A stretch of 64,000 bases of DNA from Delphinus delphis (taxonomy: Eukaryota; Chordata; Mammalia; Artiodactyla; Delphinidae). Positions 47,226-59,430 of this stretch are shown piece after piece (the stretch's first letter is position 1; every line of letters starts with the position of its first letter). A program made the position numbers and the translations under genes. A model generated the notes under the pieces. It was not told where the DNA came from and searched no databases. It was given only the letters and a program-made list of their open reading frames with translations. The stretch is taken from positions 106,123,893-106,187,892 of the forward strand of contig NC_082688.1 in the NCBI RefSeq assembly GCF_949987515.2, in the 5' to 3' direction.

Positions 47226-49075
47226 TGCTATTTTTTAGTCTTGCCCATTTTAAAAAAAGATACATATTTGAAGTCTCTTTTAAAAGCTGCAGCATCCCCT
47301 CCATCCCTTTCTTTTCCTTACACTTTTTCTGTGGAAGGACCCAGGAATTCTTAATCTGCAGAGTCCCACAAGCTTCTATACTTGTGGTGCAGTTCAACAT
47401 TTCCCTCTGTCTTTTATATTTCCTGCACCCTGGCAGCTGCTTCCAGAGGCTTGACCAGACTCTGGTTCAATCTCTTTGGCACGGTGATGATGTTTTTCAT
47501 CAGGAAGCCCATAACATGTGGTTTTCACTTTTTCATGTTAACACTCAGTGATGCTCAATGTCTCGAACCACCACTTCACTGAGGGCTGCAAATGGTGTCG
47601 TTCTCACTCTATAATTTTGTTTTCATATTAGGTGGGATAATTTTTTAAGGGGAAGATTCCATTTTTCTACTACTTGGTCACCCAGTGGTACAGTTCTTAC
47701 AGGAAATGCTGAATAAATATTCAATGCATTTATATATCCAGTTTTCAAGATAATAAATTGGCTTCCTGTCATCTTTAAAATGTAACCAATTAGTTATTTT
47801 AAACTAGTATTATGAACTCATGGATTTACACATATTTGATGGGTTTCAATCCACTGCCAGTTGGAGCTTCTTCAGTTGGCACCTGGGTCCCTTTGACATG
47901 ACCTTAGGAAGTTTCTGATCTTCCTTATTATCTGGTACATGAAGATACTCCAGGCTCATGTTGTGTATTTCCTGCCCCAGACTTGGAATCAGCCATTTCT
48001 CCAAGAAGCCTGGTTTCTGTTAATGGGAAAAGGTATTTCAACACCACAATCTCGATATTTTGGATGCGTATTCCTACTGGGCTGGTCCTTGTTTCTAGCT
48101 TTTTCAGCAGACATAGCATACACATGTGTATGTAATATGTGTGTGATCCAATATTCTGAGTTCAAAGTATTTCAGACTCAAAACTATAGAGTTTTTACCT
48201 AACGACTTTTATATTGCATTTGTATCTCCTTTATTGCAAACCAAGAATCCTGGTTCTTAAAAACACAGAATTAGAACATCTCATAATTATTACAAAAGTC
48301 TCCGAATAACAATAATAACAGTACTACCACCATCAACTATGATTACTGAAAATAGCTAAATTTTTCAATCTCCAAATTCTCTTCCCTACCCGCAACTTTT
48401 CTGGTCGTATTTGTGTGATCAGATAGCCAATATATACTGTCATCTATCCCTTTTAACCCTCATTTAGTTTTAGTTCTGTAGGTAAATATATATTTAACAC
48501 TCACTATCCTTATGTTGATGCCAATTTAGTTATTTTGCTCATCCGAAGCTAATTCTTTAGTAGATTCCTTAGTTTTCATTTCATGGAAACAGTATTCTCT
48601 GAATTTGTTTGTGTTGATAACAATTTGTGCTCTTCGTACATGAAGTAAGTTTTGCTGGGTGTAAAATCCTTAACTCACTTTTTTTCTTTAAATATCATAA
48701 ATATGGGTATCAAAAGTAAAATAGTACATACAGTTTCTTCTAGCATAAAGTATTATTATCAAAAAGCATGTGATAATCTAGTTTTCTTTCCCTTATAAGT
48801 TATGTATTATAAAGATATTTATCTTTAAAGTCCAGTAATTTTACTAAGTCATGTCTTGATGTTGATAGTTCTGGGTTGAGAGTTTCAAGTATGTGGTGTG
48901 ATCTTTCAATGTGTAGTTTCAAATCTTTTTTAAAAAAATTCAGGAAAATTGTCTTGAATCATACATTTTAATATTTTTCTATTCCCATGCCTTGGTTTTC
49001 TTTTTTAGAGACTGACTCCTATTCTCCACTGGTTGGATCTTCATTTCCTATCTTCAGTATTTGTCCCTTTCTTCA
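47226..49075 (-). mobile_element. Possible decayed antisense LINE-like sequence
   Basis: Parts such as 'gaatcagccatttctccaag', 'atgaagatactccaggctca' and 'ctactgggctggtcc' resemble old antisense L1M wording. The rest is AT-rich and unassigned. Confidence 0.35.
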
Positions 49076-49079
49076 GATC

Positions 49080-49302
49080 TTTTTTTATCTTTTTCTTCTT
49101 CTTCTTTTTTGCGTTACGCGGGCCTCTCACTGTTGCGGCCTCTCCCGTTGCGGAGCACAGGCTCCAGTCGTGCAGGCTCAGCAGCCATGGCTCACGGGCC
49201 CAGCTGCTCCGCGGCACGTGGGATCCTCCTGGACCGGGGCACGAACCTGTGTCCCCTGCATCGGCAGGCGGACTCTCAACCACTGCACCACCAGGGAAGC
49301 CC
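49080..49302 (-). mobile_element. CHR-2-type SINE
   Basis: T-rich start with (TTC)n, full antisense body from 'gcgttacgcgggcctctcac' to 'ccaccagggaagccc'. No convincing target duplication was found, unlike the other copies. Confidence 0.93.
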
Positions 49303-49564
49303 TTCGTTTCTTTTTGATTTTGAAAAACTTTTATCCTTTTTACCTTTCATTTCCCTTATGTATTAGTTGTTTTATGTATTAGTTTTGTTTCTTCTAGATT
49401 ATTTTTCATTTATAAAATAATTTTTATTGTTATTGCAGATCTTACATCATTTTTCTGAAGGCCTTTAGATGATTTTGAAATAAGGTGCTACAATTTTGAT
49501 AGTTTTTTGAGCCTGTCTCTCTGGTATGTCTTCATTATCTGTAGAGATGCTCTTCTGCTCCTAA

Positions 49565-49612
49565 TTCTTTCTTTCTTTCTTTCTTTCTTTCTTTTTTTTT
49601 TTTTTTTTTTTT
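49565..49612. repeat. (TTTC)n microsatellite and poly(T)
   Basis: About six ttct units, then about 20 T. The T-run might mark a decayed retroposon tail, but no body was identified next to it. Confidence 0.92.
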
Positions 49613-51800
49613 GATAGCTTTGTATGAAGTTTTACCTGCATACATACCACTACAGAGAGGCTCTTCTCCAAATTCCCCCACCAAACCTCTCTAAGAGGAG
49701 GGTAATCTCAGATGGGGGCTCTTTTGCAAAATGTAAGTTTTTATGTGAATTTGCTTTTCCTGAATTTTTAGGAGGAAGATTGGTTTATTTAGCTTTTCTA
49801 ACTTAATGGTATTTCCTCTTCTGTTATTTCACATAGTGTTAAAAAAATATGGCAGCTCTCTTTCTGAGATTTCCTGTTTACGTTTTGATTTCACTCCCAG
49901 TAGTGGACTCACTGGAGGAGTTCACTGAGAGTTTGTAGGGACCAGGCAGCTCCAGCCTCTTCACTTCAGACCTTCAGACATTAAGTCCTTCCATGTCCCT
50001 ACTATTAGAGCGAGCAAAGCTGCCCCCAGTTTTAGCTGCTGTTCTCAGTTATGTGTGCTTTCCAGTGGATTCCTGTTGGATAGTTTAGTGTTTTGTTCTC
50101 AAGTCCATCAGATGCCCTGTTGCTTCCCTCTCCTTTCTCTAGCACAGATGCCAATGACACACACGTCTTGTGGCTATTGGTAGTTTTGTCCCTTGGCTTG
50201 TCTTTTGGAGGTCCATGGGGATACCTTGTCACTTAGTTTTACTGTAAGCATTGTCTGTGCATTTTTGATTTTGCATTTAGTTTCTCTGTGTGCTTTTTCT
50301 GTGAGGCATTGGGAGGACATCACTGCCGCTGCCCTCTTCCTAGAATCCCCCAGCAGGGTTTTAAGCTGATGAAGACAGAGCTCACGGTTGAGTCTCCAGC
50401 AGCAGTTCACACATTGTCCCATGTAAAACATAAACCTGATATATGTTCGTGGAATGAAATGAAACTGTCTACCTCTGGATTAGGATCCCGGCCCACCCAC
50501 AGTGCTTTTGGTAACGCATCCTATTTCCAAAGAGACTTACTGTTCATTGGGACGCCAGGGACACAGGGTCTGTGTCTGGGGCTGGGGGAGTTCACCCTCC
50601 AGTGGGAGGACAGTGTCTCCCTGCTGCCTGTTACACGGAGATAATGAGCTGCAAATGTCAAATTGGCTTTTGGAGTTCACAGCCTGCCACTTTGAACCAT
50701 GACCAGGGTGGAAAGCAGCTGGGCAAGCTTGTGACTCCCAGTGCCTTTGTCTATTAAAGCACTTTATGTAGCAATAACTTATCTGCTTCTTTGCTTGGGT
50801 CCCTAATTAAAGCTGTTTTCAACCCAATAAACAGCCAGACCCCGGCTAATAGAGTTGGACAACTCCTCGGTGGCCTCCGCCTGCATCCTCTTAGGCTCTG
50901 CGGTCCAGGGTTAAGTTCCTGCACCTTCAGCAGGGCCACCCCCTGAAACATTTAATGAGAAGAGTATTGTCTCTTGGAGACATAATTAAGAGAGACGATT
51001 CAGCCTTCTCTGAGATAACAGGTCTTTTGCAATGCAATGTGTTGGGGGAAGATTCAGCCCAAGTCAGTGACTGCCTTAGCTGTCATGACTCCTCTTAATA
51101 GTGCCACGTTTCTGCTTGGCCGAAAGGCCCTAGGATCTGCACCGAAGTTCGTTAACCTTTTGTCTGAGAGACTTGTGCTTGGGACTTGTGGCTCTATGTC
51201 TTTTTTTTTACCGCTTTTCAGGCTGTAACTACAGTTTGGTGGTTGTGGCTGGGGACACAACTGGGGAATAAGTAGCTTCCCCTTTGAATCTCCCGTTACT
51301 GTATGACCCTTATGTTCTAGATGTTGGGGGCACATGAGCCTAGTTTTGCATCCTATTAGGATTCCTGAAGACTGGAAACTCTGGATGCAAATAAAACTAC
51401 AGCTGGGAGACACATGTGAGGACTCCTATTTTTTTTTTCTGTCTTCTCAGGAGCCCACCTGTCTTCCTCAGAAGTTACATGTGGAAGATTTTCATTTGGC
51501 AATTAGTTTAAATGTACATGGGAAACCATCTACCTAAAGTAACTCTTAAGAGAATCACTTTGTGAAGTAAACATGACTTTGAGAATGTGAAAAATGTCTC
51601 CCTAATTTATCTGTCTTAAAATTTCAACTTTTTAATATCATATTGTCATCTATCAAGGCAAAGCTGTGTTTTATTCTTTTTTTTCTTCCCACTGCCTCCC
51701 CTTTATTTCCTGGGAAGGGAATTAGTTTTCTTCACATGAGATAGAGGACTTCATCTCCTATGTCATTGTTTCACTGTGCTCGAATCTTTTGTTTGTGAGG
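49613..51800. other. Mostly single-copy intron, candidate conserved noncoding stretch
   Basis: No repeat was confidently named. 50640-50960 carries clustered homeodomain-like (taattaaag) and forkhead-like (aataaac) words. The first copy of a 40-bp local duplication is at 49693-49732. Confidence 0.4.
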
Positions 51801-51809
51801 AAACAGAGA

Positions 51810-52030
51810 AGAAATCTTGGACTCGGAGTGAGAGAGCCCAGTGTTCCCATCCAGCTTTGTCCTAACTTGCTCTGAGACATTGACAAGCTAGTTAACCTCT
51901 CTGAGCCTTAGTTTGTTCACCTATAAAATGGGTATAAAAAATCCTCGCGTGACTTTGTTGCTGCTGGATTAATTGTAATAATATATAAAGCACTTGGTAC
52001 CTGGCACAATGTTGACGCCTCCCAAATAAT
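51810..52030 (+). repeat. MIR SINE relic
   Basis: 'gttaacctctctgagcctta', 'cacctataaaatgggtataa', 'gcacttggtacctggcacaa' and 'cctcccaaataatcg' follow the MIR order. Confidence 0.85.
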
Positions 52031-52096
52031 CGTCCTTATTTGGGAACTCCGCTGCCAATGAAAAGGTGACCTCTTGCCCATGAGAAATAGTTAGTG

Positions 52097-52134
52097 ATAA
52101 CTTGTTCTCACTCCCATAACTTGTTCTCACTCCC
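52097..52134. repeat. Perfect 19-bp tandem duplication
   Basis: ataacttgttctcactccc occurs twice back to back (52097-52115 and 52116-52134). Confidence 0.98.
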
Positions 52135-53279
52135 CCTTCCCACCACGGGTGGAGCTTCATCCCCGTACCGTTGAGGGTGTGTTTCTCCACACAAATACAT
52201 CTGTAGCCACTAAAACAAATCAGAAATACCCATTCGCAGTGATACGTAAGCAAAGAAACCCAAGCCAAACACGTGGATGTGGATCCTTAGCAATGTGGGA
52301 GGTGGCGTGGGGGCGGAGGCACAGTGACATCTCGTTTCCACTCCCACTTCTGAGTTTTTCATGCCTCAGCTGTTTTCTCTTCATACACATGATGGGCTCT
52401 TCTTTACAGACACAACTCTTAGCCAAGCAGTCCCCCATAGACTCAGAGTAGCCCCTTCTCTCTCCTCCCCTCACCATTGTGTTCCAAGGGGAGGGTGGTC
52501 TCAGATGGGGGCCCTTTTGCAAAATATTGCTTGAGAGACTGGAAAATCACGCTCATGCATGCTGGTCCTGATTTCTCTCCTGGCCGCCCGTCCCTTCGTT
52601 TTCCCCTCCTGTTCAGTTTTAAACACAGTTCCCTCCACCAACCTAAGCTGTCCCTGATACACCCCACCCCTCCTGGTCCCCAGCTCTTTTGTTCTTTGGT
52701 CTCTGCCACTGCCCCCTGCCTCCACCCCAGTACACTCAGCTTCACTGCTGCCTAAATGTCATTTTCGAAACAACAGAAGGACATGCTGTTTTTGCAGCAT
52801 CTTGGGGAAAAAATTTTTTTTGATCCATTTGGTGTTAAGAGCATTCACAAGAAATGTATTCAGGGACCCTCGCCAGCCTCTTTCACTGGTGTGGTTCACA
52901 TTTGGTGGTTGGTGATATAACAAGCCCAACATTTTTCCTCCAGAAACGTCCATTCTCCTATCATCTGTATCTCTCTTCCTTAGCTTTCTTTGTCTTTCAG
53001 CTAAATCGGTATTTGAAGCACCGCAGTTCCTGATTAATTTTCAAGCTGGGGATCCATCCTGATCCCTTCTCAGCGTTTTGAACCAGGTTCTTGGGAAAAG
53101 TGGGAACATGGCCAAGTCCAGCTTGCTTCTCTGGGCCGTAACGGAGGGGAAGGCTTGAGACACTTTGCCCCGCCTTGACCCACAGGACCAATGCAGAGCG
53201 TAGGAAGAATCTGTCAGGCTCCTGTGTCAGGACCTCTCTTCCAGAAGGAGACAGTGCATCTCCTCAGTAAAGTAGGAAC
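52135..53279. other. Single-copy-looking intron
   Basis: No gene recognised. The second copy of the 40-bp local duplication is at 52486-52525. Confidence 0.45.
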
Positions 53280-53445
53280 TCGAGTTCCCTTTGTTCTTTA
53301 TCTGTCCGTCCTCCAGGCTGCATCGGTGATGATGTACAGTCACACCTTATTATTCCCCTCAGGTGGAAAGTTCTTGAGGGCAGGATCCACGTCTGACTCA
53401 TCTTCTTGTCCTTCGGTGCCTGGAACTGGGCCTTGTAGGTGACCC
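53280..53445 (+). repeat. L2 LINE 3' end relic
   Basis: 'gtggaaagttcttgagggca', 'gatccacgtctgactcatct' and 'ttcggtgcctggaactgg' resemble the L2 terminus. Confidence 0.65.
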
Positions 53446-54429
53446 GCGGCTGCTGACAGCAAGAACACCCCCCCAGCCACTCAACCTCGTGTGTGACGAC
53501 GAAGCGGGGAGCAGAGCTCACCCTCCCCAGACTCCTTCCCGGCAATGCTCTGCTGGAGAAAGGGCGCACACGGGCTTGGAGCATTATTTTGAAACCCAGA
53601 GACCCTTTGCTCACTGCTGAAGGTCCAGATGAGCCATTAAGTTATGAACTGGAATTTTAGCGAGCTGTCGTTCTGGCCAGAACACCTGGTTGCAACACAG
53701 TGACCAGATTACCCCTACCCGTTTGAGTTATTCACAGCCACTGAGACTGTGGCGCTCTGAATTTAGCGGTTGTTATACACAGACACCCAAAGTGGGAGGT
53801 ATGCTGCCTTTCGGGGTCATCCAGGCCGACTCCTCAAGACTTGAGCACACCAGAGGACCCTTAGTGCAAGAGTGGTTTGAGAGCTATTGTTAAGTCTTAC
53901 CTGGAAGATCTCCAACCCAGCTCCTTTCGCGGGGCTCCTGTCCACTTTGGGCACCCCGGGGAGAACTGCAGGGCACCTACCAGGTACTTCCCTACTAGCT
54001 TTCTAGTCATCGTACGAGTTTGGAGGAAATGAGAAATAGTTCAGTTTTCACACACGCACACACACACACCAAGAGTTCTTGTCCTAATGACTTGTTTTGA
54101 CATTCCACTTGATAGGAGTCTGACAGTTTGAGGTTTGCAGCCTGAGTGACCTTCTTTAAAAGGACCCTGTGTCTTCCCTGACTTTGAATAAGCCTTCGTT
54201 GATGGGTAAATCTGGGCAGAGTTCAGACCCTCTGCAGATGGGCACACCAGACAGCATCCACGCCGCCTAGAATCTAATCGAAGTGCGTAGTAGACACTAC
54301 CTCCCTCCAACTTCGGGGAAACTCCCTGGATGTAGAAACGCTTGTGTTGTCCATTTCACGTGTGTAGGTCTTTCCTAACTGTGAATCCTAGTCTTTCCTT
54401 CCCGAAATATCATTAATTGATCCTGTCTT
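53446..54429. other. Single-copy-looking intron
   Basis: Short (CA)n patch at 54049-54069. Nothing else recognised. Confidence 0.5.
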
Positions 54430-54446
54430 AAAAATCAGCTTGGAGG

Positions 54447-54651
54447 GCCTGCCTGGTGGCACAGTGGTTGAGAGTCCGCCTGCCGATGCAGGGGACACGG
54501 GTTCGTGCCCCGGTCCGGGAGGATCCCACGTGCCGCGGAGCGGCTGGGCCCGTGAGCCATGGCCGCTGAGCCTGCGCATCTGGAGCCTGTGCTCCACAAC
54601 GGGAGAGGCCACAGCAGTGAGAGGCCTGCGTACCGCAAAAAAAAAAAAAAA
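54447..54651 (+). mobile_element. CHR-2-type SINE (sense) with 17-bp target duplication
   Basis: Full sense copy: tRNA-related head, body ending 'gaggcctgcgtaccgc', then a long A tail. The perfect direct repeat aaaaatcagcttggagg is at 54430-54446 and 54652-54668. The low decay and exact target repeat point to a recent insertion. Confidence 0.97.
54457..54510 (+). promoter_or_regulatory. RNA polymerase III A and B boxes of the CHR SINE
   Basis: A-box-like tggcacagtgg at 54457-54467 and B-box-like ggttcgtgccc at 54500-54510, at tRNA-like spacing. The B box differs from the tRNA consensus at one central base. Activity is not shown by the sequence. Confidence 0.65.
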
Positions 54652-54668
54652 AAAAATCAGCTTGGAGG

Positions 54669-55495
54669 TGGGCTCCTTATGTAACGTTGCTCTTGGCATC
54701 TCTCTGTTGAAGAACATGTTTGAGCTTCTCTTCATCCGCTTTTTCCTCACCTTTAAATTCCTCATGGAGGCTGAGCTTTGCCAAACAGACAGATCTGGAG
54801 CAAAATTAGAAGCTTTTCCCTGGGCCAGCTTCTAAGGGCCTTCCTGGTTTTCTAAGAAGCAACCAAAAAAAGAAGAAAGAAAGAAAAAAAGAAAAAGTAG
54901 AGACTGGGAGAAGCAAACTTTCAGCTATTTACCATCTTTTTTCCCCTCTGAGCTCAGAGTACGGTTCGTAATTTCCTGACCAGCTTGTGCCCCTCCCCCG
55001 CTCCCTCTGAGCATCTGTGTTGGTTTCAAATTGAACTGCATACCTGCTGCTCTGAATTTCCAACATACCATACCAGTTGGTTTGCCAAACAGTGAACTGC
55101 CAGCCATCTGCCATCCAAAGTCAGAATTTACATTGTTTCATCTTAAAATAACGCCTCCGGAATAGCAAGCCACTCTGTGCATCAGGTTTTAAAGTTGACA
55201 ATCAGCCAGAATTAAAAACAAATACCAAATGGGCATAAAAAAAGAACATGGTGGGGAGCTGGGGAGGGGGGCTGGCATTTGACAGAGAGTTTATTTTTCA
55301 GCATTTTTACCTGACTTTCCACCAAAATAACCATGCCATTTAATTCTATCTGCAACAGCAGGAACTACTTATAGACTGAGAGCGTTAACTTTTTACTCGC
55401 CCGGCTCTACACGAACAGGATGCAGGGCTGGGGCTGTCGTCCGCATCTCAGGGAGGGCATATGTCTTCATATATCCCAGGTGTAGGGGAGGAAGA
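54669..55495. other. Single-copy-looking intron
   Basis: A/G-rich tract at 54863-54898. No gene or named repeat. Confidence 0.45.
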
Positions 55496-55499
55496 CCTG

Positions 55500-55630
55500 T
55501 CTTAACCTCTTCTCGTGGGGTTTCCTGGTTGCTCAGACGAGAAAGCTAAGATGCGTGAAGGGGGACCGCCTGGTCCAGGGCCACACGCTAGTTAATGGTG
55601 AGCCCAGGACTCCTGGCTCCCAGGCCCGTC
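55500..55630 (-). repeat. MIR-like relic
   Basis: 'cagacgagaaagctaagatg', 'ctggtccagggccacacgct' and 'gttaatggtgagcccaggac' match antisense MIR. Confidence 0.65.
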
Positions 55631-58600
55631 CTCCCGCCCCTCACCCCCCAACCGCCTTGACCTGTCAGTGCGGATGTGGGGCTCCCTCCACACCCCTTGG
55701 TTCCCGCTAGCTGCCTGTAGCAACCCTTTTGTGCCCTATTCCCCTGCCCCTTCAGGACAGACAGGAGAGAAGGGGTTTCTGTGGGACTAGGAACCCCTGG
55801 CGACCTGTGATGGTGGCCTTGTGGCAGAGCAACCACTGAATCTGGGTAGCTTTCCAGAGCAGATGGGATCGAAGGAGATTTTTTTTTTAAAGAGAGAAAG
55901 AAAAGAGGTTTCATGTTTCTTTTAGGGAAGCTGTTCCGGGCGAAGGCAGCTTGGGGAAAAGTGTGAAGTTATGAGTGGGCAGAGGAAGCAAAGGGCTCTA
56001 AATTTATACCAAAGCCACCTGCCTACAGTTTGGAGCCCTGTGCCACCGGCCTGCCGGCGAGGAGGGCTTGTACCTGAGCCTGGGCTGGGCGGGGCACTGG
56101 GCGAGCCCTGCGCCAGCCTCGTGCAGCCCCTGTGGAATTCTCCTGGGGCTGACCTTGGACATTCTGGGGTCCCGGCGAGCCTCTTGCTCAGTCCGGTCTT
56201 AATGTGAGTGTCAGAGGTGGGGACTGTGGTCGTAGCTGCATGTAGGTTTGCTTTGGGGCCAGATGGTGGCATCTCCTCCTGGAAGCCGTCTCTCAACCCT
56301 GGCCAGACCCTGGGCCCATCTTCCGTGTTCCCACAGCCCTGCCTGTAGCTCTGACCGACCTGCCCCATGAGCCGTCTCTGTTGCTGGGACTGGCTGTCCT
56401 TCCGTTAGGCTCCTTGTGACCCGGGCCATCTCCCCCATCTTTTGGGTCCTGAACACCACTAGTATGTGCTCCACTCACGCTCACTTAGCGAGTGAGTCAG
56501 TGCTCTGCTGGGATAATGCAGAACTTAACTGGTTGTGCTGACCGCTAGACTCAGCCCCATTGTATTTCTGCTGTGAAAGCTGCTTTTGACTTACCCGAAT
56601 TCTTCCGATTTTGTTGTGTGCAAATTAGCATCGTTGTTACTAGGTACACGTTACTGAGAGTACTCAGGGGCCAGTCACTGCACGAGGTACCCTATATATG
56701 TTCTTATCTGCTGTGACAATTCAATTTATTAATAACACCCGGATAACTAAGATGAGAGGGGCCTTGTGAGGAAGGTCCGAGAAAGCGGGTCCATTTAGCC
56801 TGGGATGAAAACACTGAAGTGAGAGGTGTGAAGGCTGCATAAAAAAAAAAAAAAGATTCCGACGACAGGCTGTCCTTGGAGGGGGGATAGGGTGTGCTGT
56901 CTTACTCCCGGGCTCAGGAGCAATGAGGCAGATGCTAGGCCATCAGGAAGGATTTCCAAGCGAGTGGAGCCACCCATCAGCAGAATTTCCTGCCTACAAA
57001 GGAGTGAACACCCTGCCCAGGAAGATCAGGCAGCAGCAGAATGACTGTTTGCCACGAAGCCGTCGAAAGAATGTCTCACTGATATGGAACTTGGTACACG
57101 TGTGCCCTGAAACATCCATTCCGACTCCCAGATTCCTTAGTTCTGTCTTCTTAGCTTAGTACATAAAACAATGGCGATTATGATGATACATTTTTAAAGC
57201 TTAAAATAGTCTTAACTCCTTTTTACAGAATGAGTCATTTCAAGGCCTCCTCCCTACTCCCTGCCTTGAAAGTCTAATCAGAGGAAGCCCAATTTTAAAA
57301 AAAAAAAAAAACTTAAAATTTAAAAACAAGATCTAAATGCAGACCTATCATTTGATTTCCTAAAAGGTGTTTTCCTTTGCAAAATCAGAAGGTGAGGGAG
57401 TGTCCCCTCCAGGGACTGGAGACGCTTGTGTACAGGCGTCGTGGCGGAAAGGCTGCAGGTCCCGCTCAGCAGAGGGTTGAAGAGATACTGCTCAGGCCAA
57501 AGCCACTGTTAACAGGGCCTCCCCTGCGATGGCTTCTGGGGATGGAACCCTCTAGATGCGAGTTTAAAACTAGCTATCTGCACAAATGCTATTTGCCAAA
57601 TGCACTGTTTCGCGATAAAAGATAAAAGCTCTTTTCTAAAGCAGTTGTGAGACAGTTTGTATCTGACCCTGGGTTAGAGTCGTTACTAAGGGAACCACAC
57701 AGAGAGAGAGCTGATATTTAAATGAGCTGACATCTCAAGATTCCCTTGGGCAGGAGGCATGTTTCTCCTCTAAGAAAGAACATGACTTTCTTCCATGTAG
57801 TGGAAGGATTCGTGGTGTTTGCTGCCCACAGGTGCTTGTACCTGTCTGCTGCTGCTTTTCCCCTCTGCCTGGGAGATGGAACCGTCAGGTCTGAAGGGCC
57901 TTCCAGCTGATCTGATAGCCAGGAAAGCAGAGCAAGACTTCCCCTCCAGTTGTCTCTGAGCAGCTTTGTAAGCTGGTAGAATTCGTGTGGTTATAGGACA
58001 CAGCTATGCCAACAAGGGACCGCATCCCACAGGTGTGTGGAAGCAACGGGCATGAAGTTCAAAGCCAAAAGGGCAAGTGTCAGAATCCAAGCTCAGGATT
58101 CTTAGTGAGTTTGAGATGAACTCTGAATTCAGTTCTGGGGGGAGAAACAGTTACATTAAGTAGTGACTGAGTAATTAAGGATGAACAGTTAAGGTAACTA
58201 TGATAATAGTTTAATACTACTTTATCTTAAATATTAAAAAGTAAAGTGGTGTTTTAAATACTGTTGAAATGTGGGTCTTTTTGTAATTTTTTTTTTTTGA
58301 GAAAGAAAACTGGGTTCTTCCTCTCAGCTAAGAAATAGTCTATTGTAGACAGACTCTTACATGGATACAGCACGATTATAACACTCCTGCCACCTAATGA
58401 TGGAGTGCCTTAATTGCAGACCAAGTACCTAAAGAAATGAGCAAACACTAATTTCAAAGCTAAAGTACAGCAAACCCAATGCCACCTATGGAGACCGCTT
58501 TTACATGCAGTGTATAATTTATTGTCAGATGCAGTTAAGAGGGGGTCATCTTTTAACATTTGCTTGCCTTTGATTTGTGGTACTTCATGTTCTCAAAGTC

Positions 58601-58700
58601 CGTCCGAAACAAAGGCAATGTAAAAGAATTACGGGAATTCACAGTATATCAAAATTTGGTTTTGGAATGAAAGCTGTCATTAAAAATGGGGTCTAGATTA
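55631..58700. other. Mostly single-copy intron, GC-rich at first
   Basis: Open frames to 148 codons (minus strand, 55922-56368) have no domain signature. A-runs at 56840-56853 and 57298-57312. No repeat was confidently named. Confidence 0.4.
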
Positions 58701-58714
58701 AAATAATTGTTAAT

Positions 58715-58746
58715 ATGTGCTAGGTTATTAGCACATGAATGTGCTA
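58715..58746. repeat. Three alternating copies of atgtgcta / tagcacat
   Basis: atgtgcta at 58715-58722, its reverse complement tagcacat at 58729-58736, and atgtgcta again at 58739-58746, giving two overlapping hairpin options. Confidence 0.97.
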
Positions 58747-58793
58747 ATGATGGCCTGGCCCCATGGCCTGGAGGGACCCACGTTGTGATGACC
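58746..58793 (+). repeat. Copy 1 of a 48-bp local duplication
   Basis: It begins aatgatggcctggcccca and matches 59714-59761 at 45 of 48 positions. The unit acccac(g/a)ttgtgatg is itself tandemly repeated at 58776-58805. Confidence 0.95.
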
Positions 58794-59284
58794 CACATTG
58801 TGATGACCTCTCTTCAATAGTCATCCTGTTTGTGCATTATTGATAGGTCAGTCATTTCTTCAAGTTAATCAAGGCCCGTTATAAATAAATGTTTTTAAAA
58901 ACAGTCATAGGAAGAAAAACACATACATGAGAACTATTCATCAGGTTTCCAGGTTTAAAATCATCATTATATAACTTGTAGCAGATACGGGAGGAACAGC
59001 CATTTGTACATTCTCCTGTGTGGTTATGAAACCATGAGTTCATCCTGAAGTATCCACACAGGCAGAGTTCCATCATCTCATCCTTGATGGCTATTTGGCA
59101 CAAATATTCTGTTCTTGCTGAAGAAGAAACTTGATGTTGAGCCCTCAGTAAGTGGTAGACAGGGACACCTTTATAAACTTTCGTTTTGTCATTATTTTTG
59201 CTTTCTGGTTTAATAACAACCAACGTTGGTATCATGTTCTGCAGCTTCAAAATGCTTCCACATGTCATTCTCATTCTCTACCGC

Positions 59285-59430
59285 TAGATAATTAGTGCCT
59301 TTCTTTTACAACTGAGGTGACCATTATGTTCATAGAAATCAAATGACTCGCCCAAGATCACATAGCCAGTCAGTGGCAAAGGCAGGATGTAAATCTGGAT
59401 TTTCTGGCTCTAAATTTCATGTTCCTTCTA
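59285..59430 (-). repeat. MIR SINE relic
   Basis: 'tttcttttacaactgaggtg', 'atgactcgcccaagatcaca', 'tagccagtcagtggcaaagg' and 'tttctggctctaaatttcat' match antisense MIR. Confidence 0.8.

Noticed and set aside
54457..54530. tRNA gene
   Set aside because: The tRNA-like A and B boxes belong to the head of a CHR SINE. The sequence does not close into a cloverleaf with an acceptor stem.
55922..56368. 148-codon open frame on the minus strand
   Set aside because: Pro/Gly/Arg/Ser-rich composition typical of GC-rich noncoding DNA, with no homology signal that I recognise.
57298..57312. Processed pseudogene tail (A-run)
   Set aside because: The A-run is not preceded by any recognisable mRNA-like sequence or flanked by target repeats. 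The same holds for 56840-56853.
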